Assembly (NCBI GenBank): GCA_907163375.1
Contig: CAJQUW010005733.1
Span: forward strand, 1-64,000
Direction: 5' to 3'
Length of the DNA: 64,000 nucleotides
DNA from: Prostheceraeus crozeri
Lineage: Eukaryota > Platyhelminthes > Polycladida > Euryleptidae
Position 1 is the first letter of the stretch. Each line of letters opens with the position of its first letter. Below are positions 1-10,322 of this stretch, one piece after another. Both the position numbers and the translations under genes were made by a program. The notes below the pieces were generated by a model. The model saw nothing but the letters and a program-made list of their open reading frames with translations, was not told the DNA's origin and did not search any database.

Positions 1-772
1 CAAAAGATCCATCATAATCTCTTCACCTCCAAAATTTGTTTCTTGTCCTTTCTCATCAGTGATTCTAATGTTAATGTTGTTAATAGTTTTTCTTGTAATA
101 GGGAAATATATTAATGTTTGTGGAATTACATTTAATCTATAACCAATAGGTACAGTAAAAGCTGGAAAACTGAATATTAAATTTGAAAATTTACCATTTA
201 TATATCCTCCTTCAATAATGACACAATGTACAACAACTGAATTTATTTCAGTTATTTTTGGAATCTTCTCACCTAAATGATAACTTTGACTATAGGTTTG
301 TTTATTAAATCCTAATAGTTTTGACAATGATCTATCATGATTAAAATCAACTTGATGATTTTCGTCTAAAGTAAGAGAAAATTTATTAACTGCCGGTTCA
401 ACTGCAAAATGTAATTGTTTCTTATCTTTAAATGGTATACCTAAATGTCTCTTAATTTCATTTGATATTGATTCAACCTCGTAAGAACCAGGAAGAAAAG
501 TTTATTTTCCATGTTTTACCTTTATCAGTAGAATATCTAAATTGATCATTCACATCTTTTATAACATTTTGAATAGTGTTAGATGCGGAGAAACTAGTCA
601 ATGCAATTTAATAATTTTTATTTTGTTCTAAATGTAGAATGGGTTCTAAATTACAAGTGTGTGATGAAGTAGTTGTTATAATTTTTAACGTCGTACTAAA
701 TTTTGATGAACCCAAACTCTCTGTTAGATTTTCTAAATGATTATTTATTTTGTCTAAATCTGCTAAACACAT
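1..772 (-). pseudogene. Jelly-roll minor-capsid-like protein, fossil, partial
   Basis: The frame read leftwards from about 772 begins with a short helical stretch, followed by alternating hydrophobic beta strands. It carries the family-like signatures LLGF (near the middle) and a VVxCxIIxGGYxNG-type strand followed by PxGYRL and LIYFPIT. These fit the penton-like single jelly roll seen in virus-like transposons of insects and cnidarians. It is cut by the window edge and looks degraded. Confidence 0.45.
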
Positions 773-966
773 TTTTTAGTTAAAATTTTGAATAAATATT
801 TTTTTATAAAAAATTAAAAACAACAACATATTTCAGCTATACTTTTATAATCCTCTTCATTTAGAATCTTCTTTTCCAACAGTCTTTTCAATATAGCATG
901 AATTTCATTGAAACTAGAATTATGTCCTTCTTTTATTGCAGATATCAAAATATTTAATCTATTTAG

Positions 967-1509
967 TCATTCTTGTGGATCATCTGGTAAGAATACAGCT
1001 GTTTCAGTTTTAAAACCTTTTCCTACTTTAACTACCGTTGATAATAAATTTTCTAATTCTCTATAATGTTTAAGAGTTTTTCCTGCTTTAACTCTATCTA
1101 ATAACATAGCTTTATATTTTATGAGATCTTCTACAGCATAATTATTTAAATCTGCTCCTCTTAAAAGATCAACAAAATTTCTATTTAAACTAAAAGGATA
1201 TTTATCTGGTGAAAAAATTAAACCTCGAAAAGGTTGTGGAAATATTTCTTTTTGTCCGAGATAAAATCTAGGTATTGTTTTTCCATCTATAAATGAAATA
1301 GAATGTTCAAATTGCATAGATTTTGGTAATTTCTTATTAATATTTGATTCTAGTAATCCATAGTCATCTAATATAGTTTTGTGTTCTGGATCAGTTATGT
1401 TAATTTGTTTATCATTATTTGTACTTTCTTTTTCAAGAGTTTTAAATGGTTCCATAGTTTTTTCAAAATCAGTTTTTACTTGCTCGGTTTGCTGGATTTT
1501 TTCAACCAT
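967..1509 (-). CDS. Virus-like element protein of unknown function
   Basis: This is an open frame of 180 residues inside the virus-like block. It is rich in Lys/Glu/Asn and has no transmembrane segment. The middle has a short motif around YLGQKEIFPQPFRGLIFSP, and the C-terminal third is helical (LxxLLRGADLNN..., KYKAMLLDRVKAGKTLKHY). I do not recognise a domain. Its neighbours are the jelly-roll frame downstream and the hydrophobic protein upstream, so it is probably a structural or accessory protein of the same element. Confidence 0.4.
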   Translation of the reverse strand: MVEKIQQTEQVKTDFEKTMEPFKTLEKESTNNDKQINITDPEHKTILDDYGLLESNINKKLPKSMQFEHSISFIDGKTIPRFYLGQKEIFPQPFRGLIFSPDKYPFSLNRNFVDLLRGADLNNYAVEDLIKYKAMLLDRVKAGKTLKHYRELENLLSTVVKVGKGFKTETAVFLPDDPQE

Positions 1510-1740
1510 ATCAGATTGAATACAGCTTTTATCATTCTATGTTGAAGATGATTTTCTTTTATAATATTTCTTTGTTTCATTGACTCTTCTAATTGTTTAA
1601 TTCTTTTAAAATTATCAGCTTTAATTTTATCCATTTTTAAAATATAATATTTGAATTTTGTGGTAACATTGGAATACAACAAAAACATTTTACTGAACAA
1701 ATTATTTTTTTATTGTTTTGTTGTCTGACATCTTTTCGTT

Positions 1741-2391
1741 TTAAGTTTTGTTTAATAAAGTTTTTAGTTCTTCTAAAAAAACTTCATTAGAAATTTTACC
1801 ATCACTAGAAATTTTGCCATCCTGTTTATTCTTGTCATCAACTTTTTCTGACTGTAATTGAAATGATATTTGATTTACTTCATTAGCTATTTGATCAAAT
1901 TTTTCAATCTCATCTAACGTAATAACATTATCATTACATACTCTTTGAAAGTAATAATGCAGTTTATCATAAACTTCTTTAACGTGAGAATATTTATTTT
2001 TTAATGATTTTCGTTTCTTAGTAATTAAAGATTTATCTAACATTGTAACAAGTGAAGTTGCAAAAACACCCGTACCTGTTAAAGCTGTAGCAATTACTGG
2101 AATTACTAAAACACCTGAAGATATAACAATTGTTAAAGCACCTAGACTTATTGTTAAGAATATGCCAGTTCCTTGTGTTACATTCTTAACTTTAGACCAT
2201 CTCTTTCTTAATTTTTTGTAATGCTCTAATCTTAATAATAATTGAGATTCCTTATCTTTCATATACCTAACTCTATCCTTGTGTTTTTCTTTATTCAATT
2301 CACTTATTTTTAACTGTGATAACGAAGGATATATTTTTGAGGTTTCTTCCACTTTTGTTTCTTCCATTTTTAAAGAAATATTTTTTGACAC
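1741..2391 (-). CDS. Virus-like element membrane/helical protein
   Basis: The frame encodes 216 residues. A charged N-terminal half has a coiled-coil-like stretch (LLLRLEHYKKLRKRWSKV). A roughly 45-residue hydrophobic block follows at about residues 75-120, rich in Gly/Thr/Ile/Val, which could span a membrane twice. The rest is a helical, acidic C-terminus (VITLDEIEKFDQIANEVNQI). Similar three-part proteins accompany virus-like elements in cnidarians and aphids, by memory; the function is unknown. It is the outermost gene of the block on the side facing the repeat-rich tail. Confidence 0.45.
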   Translation of the reverse strand: MSKNISLKMEETKVEETSKIYPSLSQLKISELNKEKHKDRVRYMKDKESQLLLRLEHYKKLRKRWSKVKNVTQGTGIFLTISLGALTIVISSGVLVIPVIATALTGTGVFATSLVTMLDKSLITKKRKSLKNKYSHVKEVYDKLHYYFQRVCNDNVITLDEIEKFDQIANEVNQISFQLQSEKVDDKNKQDGKISSDGKISNEVFLEELKTLLNKT

Positions 2392-2399
2392 ATAATTTT

Positions 2400-2880
2400 A
2401 GTTATCTGATATTTTAAAAACCTGAAAAATGGATAAAATTCATGAATTTAGACGTTTTTAAAAATACCAATTTTTTTGATGTTGTGTCCTGGAACGGTCA
2501 TGATTTGAGCAAGAAAATAATCATAATCACAAAGTTGAGATTCTTAACTTTTATGATTTTACGGTGTCCTGGAACGGTCATGATTTTGAGGAGAAAAATT
2601 GTAATTCTCAAATTTGAGATTTTGAAAAATTTGAAAATTTGGGTATTTTTAAGAACGCCTAAATTTATGAATTTAGGTCTTCATAACCTGAAAAATGACC
2701 AAAATTCTTAAATTTAGTCGTTCTTTTAAAATACCAATTTTTCAAAAATGGTACTTTTTAAATGGACTAAATTTATGAATTTAGGTCTTAAAACCTGAAA
2801 AAATGACCAAAATTCTTAAATTTAGTCGTTTTTAAAAGTACAAAAAATTTGAGAATTTTGTGCTGTCCTGGAACGGTCTT
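2400..2880. repeat. Repeat-rich AT tail beside the virus-like element
   Basis: The 14-mer GTCCTGGAACGGTC occurs at 2486-2499, 2566-2579 and 2865-2878. A second unit, roughly CCTGAAAAATGACCAAAATT followed by CTTAAATTTAGTCG, recurs around 2685-2725 and 2790-2830, with a diverged copy near 2419. This could be the terminal or subterminal repeat zone of the element to the left, or a small satellite. No gene is seen here. Confidence 0.55.
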
Positions 2881-2895
2881 TTGCCCATTACTCAG

Positions 2896-3001
2896 ATAGT
2901 TAGTGGTAAACTTTGATAACCACGGCGCAGCTGATTTCTTGCGCGAAGTTCGAATTTAGTTTCGATTCGAAACGTGGATGAATTGGTAAGCGTCTGTTAC
3001 A
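2896..3001 (-). repeat. Left terminal repeat of Gypsy fossil
   Basis: This is the 106-bp direct copy of 7491-7596. Read on the minus strand it begins TGTAACAG, as LTRs usually do. It sits immediately beyond the end of the integrase frame. Confidence 0.7.
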
Positions 3002-6000
3002 ACTCCTCCCCGTCACAAATGAAGTCCTTGTATCGGCCAGGACGTCTTCGGATCCTAGTGCTTCGTCTTGGAGTTGGAGTCGCAGTAGAAGGCTCAGCAG
3101 TAGTCGAGTCACCAGCGGATGGAGAAGTTGCAGAAAGATCCATGGAGGCAGCAGGAGTTGGATGATCAATTGGAAGTTCGGCTTGATTCGGCTCGTCAGC
3201 AGGAGGGTCATCACGCATAGCAGCATCTGTGTGTGTTTGTGGTGTATGGGAATTATGACTTGGCTCCAAAGAGGGAAGATCGGAAGAAGTATGTTGATGT
3301 GAGGAGGAAATGGTGATTTGATCTCTATGACGTCTGTGGACAGAACCGTCTGAACTATCAATTATATTGAACATCTGATCTCCTAATTTATTAATAATAA
3401 TACCCTCGCAATCTCGAGAAGTATTGCCTCGATAGAACTGAATGTCAGTGGTATCCATTCTATTCATTCTTAAAAGTCTCCCTTTGAAAAGTAGAGCCGG
3501 AGGCTTAGCAGTGGTAGAGTGTCTCGCATTTCGGTAATGCAGGAGGAAGGTGTCGATTGTTTGGACGAGGTTCTTGAAGGTAGTTGGTGAAACCGCCTTG
3601 ATTGCGTGCTTTAAAGTGCGCACAAAATTCTCAGCGAGACCGTTTGGTTGCGAATGTGTGGGTGCCGTTTGAATGGGATGGCAGCCAATGGAGCGGAGCC
3701 AGACTTGCAAGTCCGAAGATACAAAATGTGTGCCGTTGTCCATGACTAGTACCTGAGCGATACCTTCCCTCGCGAAGAAACTTTGCAACGCCTTCCGGGT
3801 AAACTCTGCATTTGCTGTCGTTGTTAAGAAAACTTCGGGGAATTTGGAATAGGCGTCCTCCAATATGAGCGCATAATAGGTACCCAAAAATGGTCCGCAA
3901 TAATCGGCATGCAAGCGCTGCATAGGTTGGAACGGTAATGGCCAAGGTACGTTGTTGGTATGAGTCCTTGGTTTTCTTGCACATCGTTGACAGTACTTGA
4001 CGAAGATTCGGATATCAGCATTTATCTTCGGCCACCAACATACAAGACGAGATAGGGGAACCATCTTGTCTCTCCCCAAGTGAGACGAATGCAGATGCTC
4101 AGGCCTTTCTTGAAAAATGATGACGCCATCTGCAGTAATGTGCAAATATTCACGATTCGCGTGAATCGTCGAGGAAATCGTCGTTTGGCAGACAAAGACC
4201 ATCCTCCTTTTAGTGCAGCGATGACAGGACCGTAGAATGCAGAAGTTTCCTGAATCAAGCTGTTTCTTGATACTGGCAGGCTTTGTACGAAGTTCACGGT
4301 TTCTGAAGGTGGTTCTTCAAAATCAGAGTGTCTGGAAAGGTAATCGGCGTTAGGTATCTTCGTTCCGGGTTGATGCCTTATGCTGTACGAGTAGCCGCTC
4401 AAGTCCAAAGCCCATCTCTGCAACATTCGGGAGGTTGCCTTGTTTATCGACGCATGACTGTCAAAAATGTAGCTGAGAGCCTGGTGGTTGGTGACAATCG
4501 TGAAACGCTGACCGTAGAGATACTTGTGTAACCTTTGAAGTGCCCAGTGGATGTCTAAGGCTTCCTTCATCGTCTGGCTGTAACTTAGCTCGGCGGTGTT
4601 CAGCTTTCTCGACACGCAAATGACTGGATGTCCTTCTTGATTTAATACAGCTCCCAAGGCGTATTCGGAAGCATCCACCATCAACTCTGTTGAACGTCCC
4701 AGCGTGAAAGGTCGCAAAACTTGACCATGTAAGAGTTGATTCATGAGATGGTTGTACGCTTTGTTGGATTGGACTGTCCATTGAAAGTCGTTCAGCATCT
4801 GGTACAGTGGTTGTATGATGTGGGCGAAGTTTGGCACAAATCTTGAATAAAACTGGGCGAAGCCCAAGAAGGATCTCAACTTTGCTGCAGTGTCAGGTCT
4901 TGGCGCGTCTTTTAGAGATTTGATTCGGTTTGTATCCGCGGAGATGCCGTCGCCGTACAGTATATACCGAGGTATTTTAACTTCTTGACTGAGAATTCGG
5001 ACTTGCTTGCATTGATTCTAACATTGAAACTTTTCAATGCTTGCAGTAGCGAGTACAGTCGTTGATCGTGTTCTTCTTTGTTGTTGCCCGACACTATAAG
5101 ATCGTCTTGGTGAGCTCGTACACCCTCCAATCCGTTGATCACCATGTCCATAACCCTTTGAAAGATGCCTGGAGAGACATTCAAGCCAAAAGGTAAGTTC
5201 TGGTATTGGAACAGGCCCCATGGTGTATTAATGGTTGTCAATTCCTTGGCCTTTTGATCCAGCGGAATTTGGAGAAATGCGTGCGTGAGATCGATCTTTG
5301 TGAATAGCTTGCCTGCGAGGCCATTAAACATATCATCCACAGGTGGTGTTGTTGTTGCAGTTTGCCGTAGTTGCTTATTGACGGTCACGCGATAATCGCC
5401 GCAAATCCTGGGTTGTCCATTTGGTTTAATTGGGGTCACAATCGGAGTAGCCCAGGCAGATGATTCAACCGGCTTAAGGATACCATCAGTAACCATTTGC
5501 TTCAAATTATCTTGAACTGGACCGCGAAGACCATACGACAATGGTCGAGATCGGTAAAACTTTGGCTCGCCGACGAATTCCAGGGTTATAGGCTGAATAT
5601 TCATACCACCAGTATGGCTACTGCACTGTTGTATGAGATCTCGGATTGTTGAGGAAAGCGGAATGATGGGGCTGATGGTTGAATTGAGGACGACTTGGAT
5701 TTTCAATGCACGTAGACCATCAAGTCCTAGTACCTTAGGACCTTCTCGTGTAATAAGCATAGTCAGTTGAACCGAACCGTTACTTGTCTTGACCTGTACC
5801 GTAATCTTTCCCATGACTGGTAGCCGATGACCAGAAACCCCGGTGATTGACGTTGAGGTTCGTAGTAGTGGAGCCTGCAGTTCGAGACGCCTCAGCTGAG
5901 TCGTTGACATGAACGTTACGGGACTACCGGTGTCGATAGTAAATTTAGTTGATCGACCGTTGTAGAAGGAAACTGAATGGTAGAGATGCCCATTGGATTC

Positions 6001-6516
6001 GAGAGTGAATGCGAAGATCTCCGGTGGATCCAGCTCTGATTCTGACGGAGGGTTGGCAGTAGCGACAGCCTTGACGGTAGAGTTGACCGGTTTGGAGCGG
6101 CAAACTTTGGCTATGTGTCCTATTTTGCGACATGAATGGCATTCGGCTTTCTTGAATTTACAATCAGAACGCAAATGATTGCCACCGCAGGAATGGCATC
6201 TGCCTGATATGCGGGGTTGTTGGGCCTTTTGCCTATGATTAGAAGCATGTTGATTAGCTGTTGAAGGAAACTGGTAGGATGGCTTATGTGGCTTGAAACC
6301 CTTGTTTCTATTTGGCGGTTTGTGGTGATGTCGATTTGCAACCAAAACATCCGAGCTGGCTTGTGGCATCGCCTGGTTGACTGCGTCCCAGTCCTCCAAG
6401 ATAGCTTTCGCTAGCTTAAAATGCAACTTGGTTTCCTTCAAGAGTTTTCGCTTTAACTCCGGATACCGGCTACGAGTCGATCTTTCATCTGAATCTCCAG
6501 GTCGGTGAACCCACAC
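2997..6516 (-). pseudogene. Pol polyprotein region of Gypsy fossil
   Basis: The parts, 5' to 3' on the minus strand, are: two CCHC-type zinc knuckles (around 6080-6200); a protease with the active-site triad in FTIDTGSPVTF (about 5930); a reverse transcriptase with FTKIDLTHAFLQIPLD and the catalytic QDD box (about 5300-5090); RNase H with LMVDASEYALGAVLNQ (about 4680); and an integrase with an HHCC zinc finger (HSSHLGRDK... CQRCARK) and the DDE core (ADYCGPF, VMDNGTHF, NGLAENF) at 4100-3560, followed by a Ser/Thr/Pro-rich tail. It is a fossil with a small number of breaks. Confidence 0.8.
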
Positions 6517-6866
6517 TTGGCCGCTTGACGTTGAACGCGAAGTATGAACGCCTTGTTTGACTCGTCGGACCTCCTCGCAAGGTTGTGAAATCTTTCTCGC
6601 TCGGCAACTTGAAAGTTTACTGGTGAGATGTGCTTTTGCAATAAGGCTTGAAGACTTTTAACATCCATAGTCGTTACGTCCGCCGGAAAAGCCAAGTCCT
6701 TAAGTAGCGCGAACGCGTGCTTGCCAATATAGGTAATGTAATGGGCTGTTTGGTTTGTTGTGTCGATAGCCGTGTTGGTCTTGACATATTCGCCAAACCT
6801 TATGTGCCAGTCGGCGACACCGTTCACGTCGTTGACGTCCAAAGGCTCGATTGGGGCGTAGTTCAT
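6453..6866 (-). pseudogene. Gag capsid region of Gypsy fossil
   Basis: This frame starts at an ATG at 6866. It resembles the gag of Mag-like elements: a helical capsid domain with a VAERERFHNL motif and DESNKAFILRVQRQAAKCGF near the end, corresponding to the capsid C-terminal homology region. It overlaps the following pol-side frame at its 3' end. Confidence 0.7.
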
Positions 6867-7490
6867 GTCGACTTTGCTCCGTAAATTTTAGTTTTCTTTC
6901 TTCTGGTCCCTAAAGTTCCTTAGGTTCCTTAAGTCCCTAGGTCCCTGAAGTTTATTAACCCTTAGGTCCTTAGGTCCTCGCTACACCTATGTGTTTTTGG
7001 ATGTAAGTGTGTGCGGGGTCAGAGGGACTCAGGATGGTGGCTGAGTGAACAAGTTAACAACTAGCCGTACCGTAGTACTGAAGGAGAATGAAGAAAGAGA
7101 GACAGCGGGTTTGGTCGGAAATTAAGAGTGCGTGTTTAGCTTTAGTTTGTTGAAGGCTCGTAGATACGCGACAGCAGTAGTAGGGTCGCACCATTAACCA
7201 GTAGCAGCAGCAGTAGGATGCAGTAGAGCGACAGTAGAAGAAGTCGCAGTGGCCAGGAACCGATCCTGCTCGATAACGCCAATTGTAGTAGTCCATTGTT
7301 CAAATCAAGTAAAACAACTAGGTATTCCAATTGATGATTTATTGAATGAAATATTGCGTTTATATAGCAAAATGTGAGGTCTCATTATTGTCAGCTCTAA
7401 AGCGCTCACTTTAGGTTATTTTAACCACAAAATCCAATTACAAATGTTTTGCGGCAGAAACACTTTATTGTAGAAAATAAAGTCATACAA

Positions 7491-7596
7491 ATAGTTAGTG
7501 GTAAACTTTGATAACCACGGCGGAGCTGATTTCTTCCGCGAAGTTCAAATTTAGTTTCGATTCGAAACGTGGATGAATTGGTAAGCGCCTGTTACA
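7491..7596 (-). repeat. Right terminal repeat of Gypsy fossil
   Basis: This is the partner of 2896-3001 at about 96% identity and the 5' end of the element on the minus strand. AATAAA-like and pyrimidine-rich sequence continues inwards (about 7320-7490), so the original LTR may have been longer than the shared 106 bp. Confidence 0.7.
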
Positions 7597-7603
7597 TATC
7601 AAC

Positions 7604-8189
7604 AGATTATCTGGCGAGGTAGCGATTTTGTGGATAATTTTTTTAAAGGTTCATTTTTGTGGAAAAACTATCTCCGCATGTGAAAATGGTCATCATCTAT
7701 CCAAAAACATGTGTAGAATTAAAAAACGACAGGTGGCGAAAAAGTTGCTGTAATTAGTTGGTAGATATTTGTTTACTATTGCGAGCTGATTTTTATTATA
7801 TAGATTATCTGGCGAGGTAGCGATTTTGTGGATAATTTTTTAAAGGTTCATTTTTGTGGAAAAACTATCTCCGCATGTGAAAATGGTCATCATCTATCCA
7901 AAAACATGTGTAAAATTAAAAAACGACAGGTGGCGAAAAAGTTGCTGTAATTAGTTGGTAGATATTTGTTTACTAATGCGAGCTGATTTTTATTATACAG
8001 ATTATCTGGCGAGGTAGCGATTTTGTGGATAATTTTTTTAAAGGTTCATTTTCGTGGAAAAACTATCTCCGCACGTGAAAATGGTCATCATGCATCCAAA
8101 AACATGTGTAAAATTAAAAAACGACAGGTGGCAAAAAAGTTGCTGTAATTAGTTGGTAGATATTTGTTTACTAATGCGAGCTGATTTTT
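7604..8189. repeat. Three tandem copies of a 197-198-bp repeat
   Basis: Units begin with AGATTATCTGGCGAGG at 7604, 7802 and 7999. The copies are about 97-98% identical, which implies recent duplication or homogenisation. The array starts 8 bp from the end of the Gypsy fossil and ends in GCGAGCTGATTTTT. No coding potential is seen. Confidence 0.85.
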
Positions 8190-9451
8190 CGCCAACCGGC
8201 GAAATCGTGGATATTGTAGCAACTAATTAGTGGTAAGTAGTAATGTTCGTATATTACCTTCACATGAAAATATATTGTATACTCAGTCTGATCTGATAAA
8301 AAGGGATATTCTTTTAATTCACGAAGGCTTAAACTAAAAAATGTATTTATCTTCCATAAATGTCGCAGTAAATACTATGATATTATTCAAATATTTGTCA
8401 TTGTTGTAAATTATTGAATGTCAAGAGATGTTATGAAAATTGATACATGCGGATTCTCTATATTCTTATCATTATCAAAGAATGATAGTCTGCATTTATT
8501 TCTTAGATAGATTAGCCATATGTGGGGGATAGTGAGGAGGTGAGGGAGAAAATAGAGCTTCGGCTGTAGAGGCGGATTACTAAAGAAAATAAGAGAGAAA
8601 GTCAAAAGTAAAAGGTGACATATAGAGCGCGAATTGTCGCCTGTGAACTTCGCCAGCGAATATGCTAAAAATTATTACTGAACTATTGCATGGTATGGCA
8701 ATATTTGAGTTTAAAATCCGGCGGTTTACGTGCGCCACCCTGTATATACAGGCTCCGTTCTTAACTTCAACATTAAAAATACGAATAAGCATGGGAGCTC
8801 CTTCATTCTTTAATTATAAGGACAGAAATAAGGAACGACTGTCATGTATGAACGTTTTCAACGAATCTAGCGACTCAATTAAATTTATCCAAATTAACCA
8901 TCAGCCCTGAAACCAAAATAGCCAACGTTTGGCTAGTGGAAAACGGATCGATTACAGCATGCCGCCATTTTGCCATCCAAAACCATGATATACAATAGTA
9001 TGATCGCAAAATATCGAGATGATCTACTTAAGTTGCCGCTTGGGCACACTTTTAAGACATCACTATCAAAGTATTTCAAAAACGAACATTATCACTAATC
9101 GATCACAAAAACGCCTAACACGTAATTTAATTTCTATATGTTGTCCCCGTAATGATGATAATGAAAAATCAATGATCAACACTTGCATTGTGAAAAAAGA
9201 TATATTTTTCTCGTGTCAATTAGAAGACAAGAAAATGGCTGCTTATCAAAGTCGGTGTTGTCTCAATACCTGAATAAATACATGTTCGTAATCCAAACAG
9301 TATTCATTGTATTGATGGCTCTCTCCATCTTTCAAATTTCATTACCGAATATAAGAGAATAGTCTGTGTAAATACAAAATCTGCATTAAATACTGGCTGT
9401 TTCATTGTCTTTGCTCTGTAACAACGTATCAGAAGAATAAGTACATTATTT
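8190..9451. other. Intergenic stretch downstream of STAMBP
   Basis: No convincing gene or element boundary is seen. Short open frames here are random. The right end next to 9452 must hold the STAMBP 3' UTR, since that gene reads leftwards; I did not find an unambiguous poly(A) signal for it. Confidence 0.4.
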
Positions 9452-10322
9452 TCAACGATATCGCAAATCACAGAGGGTTACATTCAAAGATTCGTCAACT
9501 ACAACATGATCGCAATCTTCAAACAGAGGAGGGTCTTTTGGATGAGGATGAAAACCTTGTTCTCGACAGTTCATTATATATTTAAGTCCATGTTCTGGAG
9601 TGAGACCGAAAAACCCAGTTTCGTTATATTTTGGGGAGCACACGATGGCAACAGCCTCTGGAAGCATCAATTGGTAAGACATGTGGGTATGTAAATCAAC
9701 ACTGGAGAGGAATGCAGTTTGAGTCGGATGAGTATGGATCCAACCAACAGTTATCAAGTCAAATTTCTCTTGGTATTCAAAGATTTCTTCCTCGTTGCTA
9801 GTATTACACGAATCAGGTCCTCCACTCTGCTTAGGAATAACAAGATGAGATATAACGAAACGGTTTTGGATAATTCTTCCACAAAGAATCCCACAAGTTT
9901 CACGATTTCCCCTCGTGTTTGATGCAGCAATGTCTAAGAATTCTTTCATCAAGCGCTGGGGCACGAAGACAAATCGCAAGCCTCTACGATTCGCGGGTAG
10001 AGATGACGTTGTTGACGAACTGGGTTTCGTAGACCTATCTATGACGGGTCGGGAAGGTTGATCGACCGTTGTATCAGGCGCCACACCGAAATCTTCTAGT
10101 AAACCGGTGTCAGTAACTTGAGGCAATTGAGACGCAGCTAAAGCAGCCGCAGCAGCTTCCTCCTCCGCCTCACGTTGTCGGCGTTCTTGCTCGTCTAGCC
10201 ATTCCTGTTCCATAGCTCGTCGACGCTCTTCATCCATTCGAGCCTTTTCTTTTTCTTGCTGCTCCAATTCCAAAGCCTTTTGCTTTTCATGTTCTAAGTA
10301 TTGTTTGTATTCTTCCTGGAAT
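9452..10322 (-). CDS. STAMBP: STAMBP exon 2: coiled coil, STAM-binding motif and JAMM domain
   Basis: The acceptor is TTTTTTAG at 10323-10324 and its neighbours. The first base completes the split Lys codon left by exon 1. The exon then encodes a Glu/Arg/Gln-rich coiled coil, an Ala run, the SH3-binding motif and the whole JAMM domain ([17 protein letters not shown]). The terminal residues LCDLRYR correspond to the TITDLR end of human AMSH. The stop codon is TGA at 9452-9454. In vertebrates this stretch is divided among several exons. Confidence 0.95.

Larger units (their letters stand above)
1..2391 (-). mobile_element. Fossil capsid-bearing virus-like element, Polinton/Maverick kin (partial)
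   Basis: Four minus-strand reading frames lie head to tail (2391-1741, 1700-1476, 1509-967, 772 to beyond the left edge). The order is: a protein with a long hydrophobic middle; a very small frame; a soluble protein; and a protein with the look of a minor-capsid (penton-like) single jelly roll. The compact intron-poor layout and extreme AT content differ from the two host genes. The family call is from memory of similar protein sets in invertebrate genomes; no polymerase, integrase or packaging ATPase is inside the window, so the assignment stays tentative. The copy looks broken in a few places and runs off the left end. Confidence 0.5.
2896..7596 (-). mobile_element. Ty3/Gypsy LTR retrotransposon fossil (Mag-like/K02A2.6-like)
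   Basis: The element is read on the minus strand. It has a 106-bp direct repeat at both ends (7491-7596 and 2896-3001), a leader of about 600 bp, gag, then pol in the order zinc knuckles, protease, reverse transcriptase, RNase H, integrase, which is the Ty3/Gypsy order. The end repeats differ at about four positions. They may be complete short LTRs, or the left one may be truncated; no matching target duplication is visible, which favours a damaged left end. The element appears moderately old, with about two or three breaks. Confidence 0.85.

Noticed and set aside
7054-7330. Leucine- and serine-rich frames in the Gypsy leader
   Set aside because: They derive from CAG/TAG-type trinucleotide-rich DNA in the leader between the end repeat and gag and overlap each other in two frames.
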